A program made the position numbers and the translations under genes. A DNA stretch of 64,000 nucleotides from Sweltsa coloradensis (Eukaryota > Arthropoda > Insecta > Plecoptera > Chloroperlidae): the NCBI GenBank assembly GCA_024449915.1, contig JAMZAV010000167.1:1364001-1428000 (forward strand), read 5' to 3'. Positions 49,531-59,700 of this stretch are shown piece after piece. How positions within the stretch are numbered: the first letter of the stretch is position 1; each line of letters starts with the position of its first letter. The notes below the pieces were generated by a model. It ran no database searches and was not told where the DNA came from. It worked only from the letters and a program-made list of their open reading frames with translations.

Positions 49531-52500
49531 CCCAATTATAGTCACTTGCATAAATGTTCACATTTGACAAACTGGTTTCGTAATTCGTACCATGGACATT
49601 CTCATAAAAATGTGGTCTTTCTGCGATTTACGGATAAATACTAAATATGCATACTAGGATTGATAACATATTTGGAATAAGCTTATTGTAAATATATATA
49701 TATGCACAAAATATACAACTGAAAAATAGTTGAATGCATATAAGTAATGTCCCTACTCCCAAGTTTATATGCAAAAAAATTCATACATTTTGAAAAGTTA
49801 CTTTTCAAAATCTATTATAAATTAGCACATTTAACGGTGGAAAAATCAATCTGAAGTGAAATCGTCTTAACAGCTAGTATGCATGTACGATCAAAACATG
49901 TGTTTTCCGGGTACAGCAACCAGCTATAGCCGTGCGGCATTTTTACAATACTACTTGCAATGCATGGATGGACAGTGCTGCAAACGATGTTAATAGTCTT
50001 GAAAGAACCTAAACCATTTGCATCAAACTATTGCCTTACTTCGTTTATTGCGTACTTTTTTCGCTGTTTTCATCCATAAATGGAATGAATACTCGCCGAC
50101 GCCCCCTTAATGCTCTCCATACCTGTTGCATGCTACCAAGTACGCCCCGAAATAAAAATACTATTTTCATTTTAATGAATTGATATGATACCACTTTAGA
50201 GTTTAGACTTTGCATTCTGATTCCTTGTATGGATATTTTAGAAATCGAACAATGCAGATACAGCAGCCTCGAGTCTCACAATCCGGAATCCAAGTCACGC
50301 GTGGTGTTATTTTGCTGGCGATCAGTGCCACCTCTCGCGGCAGTTTTGGAACATCAAGTAGGGTATTAGACTCAAAACGAGCTAACCATTGTGTATTGGT
50401 ATGAATGCGGGAGCCACAGGGTCAAGATACTACGAGGCGAAATATTCATCGATTTATTATACCAATTTGAAAGGACTCAACAAACTTGGCCATTCAGTTC
50501 AGTGCATAACGTGATATCGTATGCAAATTGTGTTGTCACACCAGTCCACTCAAAGGTCAGATCAACATTGTTGACATTCCCGTTCAACCTTATCCCATTC
50601 AATTATATTCAAATTCCAAGGAAGTTATCCTAGATTGATTAAATTGATCAATAGTACAATCGCAGAGATTGATAGTGGCTCTTAAGACCACGAGGGTACC
50701 GACGCCGAGAGTGATTGGTCTGTCAAAGAGCTTATTAATACAACGTGCCGATCAAGTTCAGAAGTTGACAGTAGCTTTTGCCGTCTCGATTTCATGAGTG
50801 AGGATCGCGAATACAACTATCATTGATTTTATTGACATCGATCATACTGGCGATTGGAATTTTACTTTAAGGGGGCCCATGACTCTAGTAATTTTGTTCA
50901 GGCGACCCAGTGAACAAAATATATCATCACACATGAAAAATAAACCTTGATACATTGTTAATCATAAAAAGCTCATTAACTAATTCGACCACCTATCACG
51001 ACTGGATTTTTGTTAGCTGTGACGGGGAGTGCTATACATAAACATTGAACTTTGTCTGCCTATACCTTAATTCAAGTTTGCGACTGCAAGTTTGCAATAG
51101 TTGTGGATTAAATTTGAATAGCCGCTTCGTTTATCGACCTACATCATTACGTTCACAATCCACGCTCTAATATTACGTGTTTAATCAAAATGAAACAGAT
51201 GAAATAGGTTGTTGGCAAAAATATAGAGAACCAATTCATACAATCAAAGATACATCATTTCGTACGTAACATTTTTCTTCGGCCACACTCGTAATGATAT
51301 AAACAATAGATAAGACATTAAATCGATTGCTTTCTATATTGTTAATTTTAATCACCAACCAATAATATAATGTATCAGTCGGATCTTGTTTTCCTACGAC
51401 ATGACGCCACATGCGATGAGAATGCAGACTTAAACATCCAATGGTTGGATTTGTTAATGTGGAAAGAGTTTTGGTTAAATGTCATTATGGGTCTTTAACG
51501 AAATGTGACAACATTAATGAACTAGTTAGGGCCAAGTGATGCAAGACATAACTAGCTCGGATCTGCCCATCCGTGTACTACTGTAACAAGCCTTCACGCT
51601 TAACTAGAGCTAGTCCAGCAGCCTTGACATCGTGCCTGACTGACATAAGAGCGCGGTCAGGCAGTACCTGACATCACAAGGCAGTTAAGTAGATCATAAC
51701 TGACAAAGCAGTGCACCCGGATGCAGTACAAGTGACTTTTAAGTAGGCCCCCTATAGGATGACCGTTGCATCAGTAGCTCTCGGTGACTGTGAATTTTTC
51801 TATTTGAAGCTGATCAACATTCAGATGTCCGAAATTTTAGAAAGGGGCATATAAAAAAAATGAATTATTTCACTGTTTCAGAATGATTAGATTAGGAATT
51901 AAGGTTACTAAAAAAAACGCAATTGTTTGTAATCATTTCTGAATACTCAACTACATTTTTGTTAAGTACTCTTACAGGAGGGCATTCGAGTTTGCAGTAA
52001 AATATACTAACTAGTAACTAAATGAAATAGGTATACGTAATCTGCTCCCTAGTTAATTTATTTATTAAGGTAATACTTATTTCAGTATTCATGTTTGAGT
52101 TTGAACATGTTGCTTTGGTGCAACCTTTCAGTCCGGATTGATAGTATTCGGAATGACCTGAACATCTCCCTAATGAAGCCTCGTATGATATTACTAAACC
52201 GTTTCTCTCGGTTTCACGCCCATTCAAACAAGTTCTCTGTTTTGGATCTCGAAACGACGCAACTCATGTATCAAGGTGTGATTGACAGGCTGGCGAATTC
52301 GTAGCTACCTAATTTCCTAATCAACTTCAACAGCTCACCATTTTCTCTTCTCGTTACGAAACATTACGCAGTTTTCTAAAAGTGTGGCAAGATCGTGGCA
52401 ATTTGTCACCTAATTATTGGAGGCGAATATCGGTTTGATCTCACTCAAATAGCTGACATCGCATCCACCTTAAAGCGCAGCACTCTTTCGCGTCCAAATA

Positions 52501-53552
52501 TGTTAATTGGTTAAATATATCGAAAGCGTTTTAAAATTGTCGCTTATTAAATGCTTACCGCAGCAATTTGCGGCGCGGCAAATGTAACAAGGTGCAGCGA
52601 CCACGATTGCACTACCACATAATCATTCTTTAAGGAAAGAAGATGACACAAATATAAATTCATACTCGGATGTGCCCCGCGGAAAACATACCTCGTTAAT
52701 TCCTAGAAATAATTCCTTAAACGTGTAGGAGTGTTATACTGAGTAAATACCCCGGCGCACGATAAAAGCTCTCTTAAGTTCGTATGCACAGAGTTCGAGG
52801 TGAACCTTAGTACTCTAATTACGGGAATTAAGCATCCATTAGGTCATCTTAAGTGGCTGGAGAAAGGTGGGAGGGGCGCTCGAAGATCCAAGCCGGATAA
52901 CTTTGTGATAAGCCGATTTGGCTGTCGGATTAAATGCCTTGTTTCTGTTCGTCTGTATTAGGTTGATCACTTTAACGAAGTGAGACTTAATCAGATCAAT
53001 CTCATGCCGTGGTGCTTTAATTATCGACATTTACCCTGGAGTAAACCGTTCTCTCTGGAAGTTTTAAATGTTGGCCTTATACGTAAATCACTGTGTTTAG
53101 TTTGTCCATATACAATACACCTTGTTAGTGTGTGTTGTCTACGATGTTACTATGACATGTTGCGAGAACAGTTTCAAATATACCGTTTGCCACGTTTGTC
53201 TTAATACTTGTAATGGGCTAAAATCAATCTCTGGTAACTAAATCGCCAGACTTAACAAATAGGTTCCAGGACCTAGATAAAATTAACCCCACATTTCGAA
53301 TGATATCCATACATACAATATAAATAAATAGGATAAATTATTGTCAAGAAGATTTGAGATTAAATGAAGAGACGATAGCGTCCGATACTTGCTTGCTTAG
53401 AAGTAGTACTGCAAGGGCAATCATAACCATGGGAGCAGACGATAGGACACGGAATATCATATTATATCAGCCTACTAGGCTTCCTGCCAGTCTGTCTGTC
53501 ATTCTACGAGTCAAGTCGAATGCATAATTATTATGATCACATTCATAATTAA
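49531..53552. other. unassigned sequence, 4 kb
   Basis: No gene or repeat recognised. Short frames (50210-50404, 50391-50633, 52018-52304) show no domain features. Confidence 0.4.
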
Positions 53553-53715
53553 CTAGGAAACGCCAAAGTCGTTGTTAAACGAGTGAATGAGCCAAGTGTT
53601 GAGTACCCGGTAACATCCCCTTTGCATATACCCAAGGCTGGATCTAGCCCAGTATGGGGAATGACCGGGTACTATACACATGGTTCACTCACTCGTTTAA
53701 CAACGACTTTGGCGT
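53553..53715 (-). mobile_element. Helitron-like family B, short palindromic copy
   Basis: On the minus strand it ends AACGACTTTGGCGTTTCCTAG before T: a hairpin AACG/CGTT with loop ACTTTGG, then TCCTAG. The other end repeats CCAAAGTCGTTGTTAAACGA in inverted form (53682-53715), so the element is about 163 bp with inverted ends. TACCCGGT/ACCGGGTA marks both arms. It overlaps an 88-codon frame that is not a gene. Confidence 0.65.
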
Positions 53716-53798
53716 ATATCGCAGGCTGTGGCCTTTTTGCATATGAAAAATCTAAACAAATGCTATCGATATTAAAAAATCACATTTTTATTTATTGT

Positions 53799-53960
53799 AG
53801 GTTTAAATCGCAACGAATCTTTCTGATTTTGTTAGACGTTCTCAGTTAACTCGTATTAGATGTCTTAAAATTTCAGCGCAATCTGTTCAGCGATTCAGCT
53901 GATTTTCGACGTACAGCTATAGACAGATAGACACACAGACACACAGAATCACAAAATAAG
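53799..53960 (+). repeat. dispersed repeat family C
   Basis: GTAGGTTTAAATCGCAA and GCGCAATCTGTTCAGC occur here and, in the same order and spacing, at 59499-59700. It ends in an AGACACACAGACACACAGA tract. In both places it lies downstream of a family B end, so B and C may be parts of one element. Confidence 0.65.
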
Positions 53961-56739
53961 CGCCGTTTGAGTTGAATGGAGACAAATTAACGGAATTGCC
54001 CATTATTGAGGAATATGACAGCGTTCTACTCCCCAAAATGGGATAAAATGATTCCACAATAATTATTTAAACACGGACACATGAAACAAACAAACGTGAA
54101 AGCCGCCATCGACAATTTAAAAATACTTTTAGTTCTTTGTCAGTTAAAAGAATGAATATAGCATCGTTTAGTGACAGTTTGTTTAACACCAAAATATGAG
54201 CAATCAAAATGCAAGGGTAAATAATTACTTTTTTTATTTTTATTTGGATGGATGAACCAAATTTCTTTTAAAATATACAAGCATCTTTAAATTTTTTGTA
54301 ATTTTAATTTTTATGCTTTTAAAACGTCGTTAATAATTTGCTTAGCCATCACAATAGCGAAGGCAATATACTCTCTATATACTAAATAGATGACCAAATT
54401 CATACATATAGCATTGACATTGCTCGAGACCATAGTTTATCTTATAGTTCTAACGGTAAACCGGTTTACTCCATATCAAGTGTTACATGTCGCTTAGCCA
54501 AAGGAAAGGTTAGAATACCCCGCCTATACCTTTTAGCTGACCTATGCCATTCAGATAGAGATTAGGAAGCAATATTGACATAACTTCAAATCAACATAGA
54601 GCATTACGTCGAATTGGTTGAGATATCTGAAATCAATTAAGAAAGTTGCAAGTTGTGTTGCGCGTGTTAATGAGTGATAGTTGACTAGATGTCAGAGTGA
54701 CACGTCGATACAAGTGACGTAAGGTTCAGACACTCAATCTTTGATTAATCTTGCAACCAACCTGTCACTTAGTTCTATAAGTAATTTTTTTTTTTTAGAA
54801 ATCGTCGACAACTTTGGCGAAGATTTAGGTACAGGTTTTTGCTGGGATGTTTCGCTTTTGGCAGTCACCAATCATGGAAATATGCTAATGAAGCCAGTTT
54901 ATATAGCGAAACTTCTTAGAAGCATGGCCATCATTATTAACAAGTCTTAATGATGATGCGACACGTTTGTTTGTTTCATGTGTCCATCCCATTTATCAAA
55001 TTAGAAATGAATTTTCAGTGAATGGTCTGAATATAAGCACGCAATGCATTCAATTTCAATCGATATAAACTAAAAGCAATAATTATCAAATTTAGCTATT
55101 AATTGTTTTGAAACAATAATACACTTTGCAGGAACAATATTAACGTTATTAAATTAGCAATTCAATCTAACTTCTGTCTACCCTTTCAGTTAAAACGTGA
55201 TTTTTATTAAGCCGTCTTTGTTTATTATAACCAACCATTCATTACGTATTCGATGCTATATAGGCTGACTCTAAAATTCCAGTATACCATGAATACACAT
55301 TTGAACCCTGAGAAATGGGAATTCTCAAGAAAAACTATCTACACAATATTCACCCATTTTATTTCTCAGTATGACTATTCCATACTTTCTTATCTTACAT
55401 TTTTATGAATTCAATGCTTATCTATTCCGCACAAGCCTGTTTTTGGATAGACTGTTAAAAGTGATATTTAACTTCACATCAAAGTTTTGCCAGTACGAAA
55501 ACAATAGTATGATGTATTACAAAGTCTTTACGTAATATCTTCTCTCGTTGCTGCTCACATCTCAAATACTTCTTAACCGTGCAGACGTCGACTCCAAACA
55601 CTAAATCTTCGTTAGGTTAACTGTAACTGGCGTTCTAATGGTTCATTCATTCAACATGGGGTTAATGAGAATACTTTATCAAAACATATAAATAAATGTT
55701 CCCAATTCAATCGTAATGGAATAATGATTGCCGAGTTAATTAATGTTGTTTCAGAGGTACACATGACATTTAGACCTCACTTAAAGGCTAATCAATTACG
55801 TGCCATACATACAGATTGCCAGACAATGTCGGCTTACTAAAGATCACGTACTTTCTGAATTGTTCAGGAGTCGCGATTGAAAAGTATTCATTAGGATAGA
55901 GATTCATTCACATTATTTCAACCTTTCCCAGCATTGTTACAGGTTACAGAGAAATTGATGTTATATGATGTGTTTCATGCCCCCGGTATTCCTTATTAGG
56001 GAATGTTCACCAAGTCCAAATATTGACGTGGGTGTAAGAAATCGATGGAAAACCACTTAAAACACCATTACTGCATTTAAAACCAATTTAAAGTACTTTT
56101 TTTTAAATCTACTTAGTTACAAAGTTTGTAGTATTTGATTTCCCGCGCAAACAGCACGTGACGTCAAGATTTGCGTCTAGAGCTTTGTTGACCAATGCGC
56201 AAAGCTGTTTAATGTCTGGATCAATGAATTAACAACCGCCTTCTAGATTACACGGTTAATATCCCTGTTTGGCATTACCTTATTGGTCGATTCGTAATAA
56301 TAGCTGACGTAGTGGCTCGTTTTTCCCGCCATTATTATTGGTGCAACTTTCAGCTTACTTTTATGAATGAAAATCTTATCTAAATAATAAAAAAAATATG
56401 ATTTACGTATTCTGAATGAAGTCCTTAATGTGGTGAAATGATAAGAAAAATGTAAGGAACACTCCCTATTATTGAGGTGCAAATGCAAGGATCAGCGATA
56501 ATGAGTGATCTTGTAGCTTAGCACTCGTTTATATGCATATAAGTATATTATGCATCTCCTATGGGAATTTCAGACATCTTGCTGGTTCTTCGAACCCCAG
56601 AAATAATTTATTATTTAATTTCTTTATATTCGTCTAAGACTGGCAAATGGACTGCGTACTGTGTGCGAATCTTGTTTCACATCAATTAAATTGTACACAA
56701 AACAAAGTACAAACACCCCCCCCCCCCTTTCCTCGCGAC
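53961..56739. other. unassigned AT-rich sequence
   Basis: No gene recognised. A C12 run sits at 56716-56727, just before a SINE relic. The 81-codon frame at 56243-56488 has no domain features. Confidence 0.4.
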
Positions 56740-56900
56740 AAGGTTGTACTTGCGCTAACCACATAGCACCGATAGAGTTAGCTCGTCCGGACTCTGATTC
56801 GGAAAGTCGCGGATCGACACCAGCTACACCGAAAGGTTTCCCCCATCAAGTATTTCCCTCATATGCGAATGCTAGGATTAGAACCATCAACAACACTTGG
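56740..56900 (+). mobile_element. strongly diverged tRNA-derived SINE
   Basis: A GAGTTAGCTCGTCCGG head, GGATCGACACC as a degraded B box, then AAGGTTTCCCCC, TTTCCCTCATATGCGAATGC and AGGATTAG. The last parts line up with the body of the 49374 copy (CATAGACGAATGCTATAGGA). Confidence 0.45.
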
Positions 56901-57448
56901 ACATATACTTTTCTAAGTACTTGAAACATGACTAAAATCATGAAGACGGTCATCCCGGCTAAAACTAATGTGTACCATACAGAGGCATTCCTACAGAAAA
57001 GTAATTTAAACCGCGTAGCGTTGTATGTTGTTATCTGTTGGTAGCATTGTATATATTTATTTTAAGCTCAATTGTAAATTCATTACCACTCATAGTGCGA
57101 AGCCTGTATAATATCGCGAATAAAATGTACTAGGAGCAATTATAATAAATGTTAAACGAATTAAACATATTTGTTGATAAGACTCTATGAGGAATTCTAG
57201 TTATCAACAGTGGCATTCCAAATGTTTAATTAAACCAAGTCTATCTCAATAATAAATTTAATTCAAATCGCGTTCGCGTCAACACCACAGGCTACACAGC
57301 GTCAACATCGTTATTATTTGCCATTTGGTTACTACAGTTACAAAATTCCCTTCCTTCCCCTACCTAATGCTGGATCAAGTATAGCATAGGTCTTTTCTCC
57401 CTAGGCTATCATAGGCTAGAGTGGCGCATTATGGCTTACAGTTGACGC
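56901..57448. other. unassigned sequence
   Basis: Nothing recognised. The last 8 bases (57441-57448) form the left target duplication of the hAT-like element. Confidence 0.45.
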
Positions 57449-57963
57449 CAGGGCGGATTGGGCCGCCGGGCAACCGGGCGAATGCCCGGTGGGCCGGTCT
57501 GTTGGTAGGGCCGGTCTGCCGAAATGCTTCGGCGTCGTATAGTTATTTTTTAAAGGTTGACCTAAATGTTGAATACAGTAGTTTAAAGATATTAGGGGTA
57601 AATTAAGTGTGTACCAAACTTGACAAACACTTCCACGGAACAAAAAAATGTAGCCGGGCGTCACTCATTCTCCATTCATCCTTTACGGATGACTACATGA
57701 TACGTGCGACCCTTTTCTATAAATACCCAAGCTGTCATATTTATTGGCGCAAATGTCAGACATCACCCTTGTTTAAAGTCTATGTGTTCACCCGTACGAG
57801 AGGTCCAAGAAAGGATATTTTAAACACAATGTCCAAGATACCATATTGCTAATGGATAAACGTTCACAAGACAAAAAGCGGTCAGTAAAAATAATCGGTG
57901 GCGCTGAGAAGGTAAGGGCTACAAAGCGACGCATATTGGAAACACAGGCAAAATTGTGTACTA

Positions 57964-58596
57964 CTAGGAATCTTCGCAAAGCTTTTTCAGGCACGTTGTT
58001 GGATGAGCGTATGTTTTTTTTAACGAAAAAGGCGTAAAATTGCGATTTTCATGCGAAATTATTTTACGATTTCACTCAAATTTCACACAAATATATAAAT
58101 TCATAAAATTAAGGTTCTGTGAAAATATCATTACAATCGAATAAAGCATGTAGGTGTTAAAAGTCGAAGAATGTTTTAAAAAAAATTAAAAAATCGTAAA
58201 ATTGCGATTTTCGTTAAAAATAATATGTCGATTGCGCTCAAATTTCACACGAATATATAAATTCATAAAATTAAGGTTCTGTGAAAAAATCATTACAATC
58301 GGATAAAGCATGCAGGTGTTATAAGTCGAAGGAATTTTTTTTTAATCGAAAATAAATTGTAAAATTACGATTTTAATGAGAAATAAGTTTTTGATTGCGC
58401 TCAAAAACGTGGCAGTTCTAAGATTAGAGATTTCAAAGGCCTCCAGAAAAAGTCATGGCAATTGGAGTATCGGTTTAGCCGGAATCGTGTTAACAAACAG
58501 ACAAAAATACCAAAAAAAAGAAAAAAAAAACATTCCGGATTTTTTTCTCCAGTGTAGTGAAATGGAATCTTCGCTTCGCTCGCTACGCTCATCTAA
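57964..58596 (-). mobile_element. Helitron-like family A, nested copy (body 1)
   Basis: The right end CGCTACGCTCATCTAA is the 5' TTGGATGAGCG terminus with one change. The left end has GTTGTTGGATGAGCG preceded by CTAGGAATC, so CTAG is kept at 57964 but the hairpin region differs from other copies. The body has two complete tandem units about 159 bp apart (58035, 58194) and a third partial one, each with AAGGTTCTGTGAAAA. It lies inside the hAT-like element and so is younger than it. Confidence 0.7.
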
Positions 58597-58764
58597 AAAT
58601 AAGTGATATTTAGTGTAAGTAGACAGCCAGATGTGAAAACTCAGACTCTTGCAGACACTTTTCCTGAGGTCTTGACTCTTTCTGTAAAGGAGCAAAGCGT
58701 GCAAGTGTATAGTGATACAGATAGGATAGGACGCGAATGGGTGCCTGAAGGTATGCAGTGAGGG

Positions 58765-58920
58765 CAGTGGCATAATTAGGGAGGGGCGGGATAAGGCCCT
58801 CAAAATGTCTTTTTTGAGCCTAGAAATCGGGAACTAACTAATAATATGTCCAAAAAATTAGCCTTCGGCGAAAAGGCCTCCGGCGGCTGGGGCTCTGCCC
58901 CAGACCCCGCGGTTTTCCGC
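58765..58920 (+). repeat. GC-rich terminus, possible second hAT-like end
   Basis: CAGTGGCATAATTAGGGAGG resembles hAT-type termini, and is followed by a GC-rich stem GGGGCTCTGCCCC. The opposite end is not found in the window, so this is a partial or solo end. Confidence 0.4.
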
Positions 58921-58991
58921 TCATAATTTTGGGCCGCTCACAACAGATTGCCCGGGCCGGTTTTCTTCCCCAATCCGCCCCTGGCTGACGC

Positions 58992-59135
58992 GCCCTTATA
59001 CCAAACTGCACTCAAACTCAAAACCCTATCGTTTATACATTGTATTAAATCAATCAATTTAATGCAATTTATGTTCCCGGGTACTTAACACTTGACTCGT
59101 TCATTCGTCTAGCAACGACTTTGGAGTTTTCCTAG
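58992..59135 (+). mobile_element. Helitron-like family B, 3' end
   Basis: Holds CCTTATACCAAACTGC, TTCCCGGGTACTTAACACTT, CGTTCATTCGTCTAGCAACG and ends ACTTTGGAGTTTTCCTAG before T at 59136. It aligns with the tandem pair at 21939-22336 and the copy at 53553-53715. One hairpin base differs (GGAGTT for GGCGTT). The 5' end is lost or cut by the hAT-like element. Confidence 0.65.
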
Positions 59136-59149
59136 TCTATATCTATAGT

Positions 59150-59205
59150 TGGCTAGGCGCCTGTATACCCGGAATGTGGGATATCAGGGGTTCAAACAAC
59201 AATCG
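59150..59205 (+). repeat. tRNA-like relic
   Basis: TTGGCTAGGCGCC resembles an A box and GGTTCAAAC (from about 59189) a B box. Spacing is short. Probably an old SINE head. Confidence 0.4.
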
Positions 59206-59498
59206 GGTTACATTTTGTTATTTCTGGATTGTATTAAAAAATTATAGAACATGTTTGAAATGCATATACAGTGGAAAACATAGCCAGTACGAAATACGTG
59301 TAAAGATTGCAAGTTTCACCCAATCTTCCAGCGGAATTTTGGGTAACCTTGAGCGTGCAAGATTCTATACACCTTGGTCACCGCATGCACTCACCCTCTA
59401 ACAAACGTGATTCGATAAAAACTATTTCTTACAAAACCATTGTCGTTAAATTAAATCCTACATATTTTAACCTATTTTTAAATTGATTATTTCTTGTA

Positions 59499-59700
59499 GG
59501 TTTAAATCGCAATGGATTTTGCTTAAAATGTTAGCTGCACCCTGAAGACTAGTACCGGATGTCTGTTTAAATTTTCGGCGCAATCTGTTCAGCCGTTCTG
59601 GAGTAAACTCACAGACAAATTACAAACAGATTAAGCTTCATTCATGTTGTATGGTAAGAGTCAGTTGCTTCGCTCCCTCGTCTCATTATTTATTTCGTGA
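59499..59700 (+). repeat. dispersed repeat family C
   Basis: GTAGGTTTAAATCGCAATGG and GGCGCAATCTGTTCAGCCG match the copy at 53799. Its right part ends TTGCTTCGCTCCCTCG, recalling the AGGGAGCGAAG terminus of the MITE family. Confidence 0.65.

Larger units (their letters stand above)
57449..58983. mobile_element. hAT-like non-autonomous transposon
   Basis: Left end CAGGGCGGATTGGGCC and right end (reverse complement) CAGGGGCGGATTGGGG, both continuing into a GCCCGGG-type subterminal repeat. It is flanked by 8-bp direct repeats GTTGACGC (57441-57448) and GCTGACGC (58984-58991) with one mismatch. CAGGG termini and an 8-bp duplication are typical of hAT elements. No transposase coding is visible. 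A family A Helitron-like copy and probably a second hAT-like end are nested inside. Confidence 0.75.

Noticed and set aside
58453..58803. 116-codon minus-strand frame
   Set aside because: Runs across the end of a family A element into the surrounding hAT-like element, so it is a mosaic of repeat sequence.
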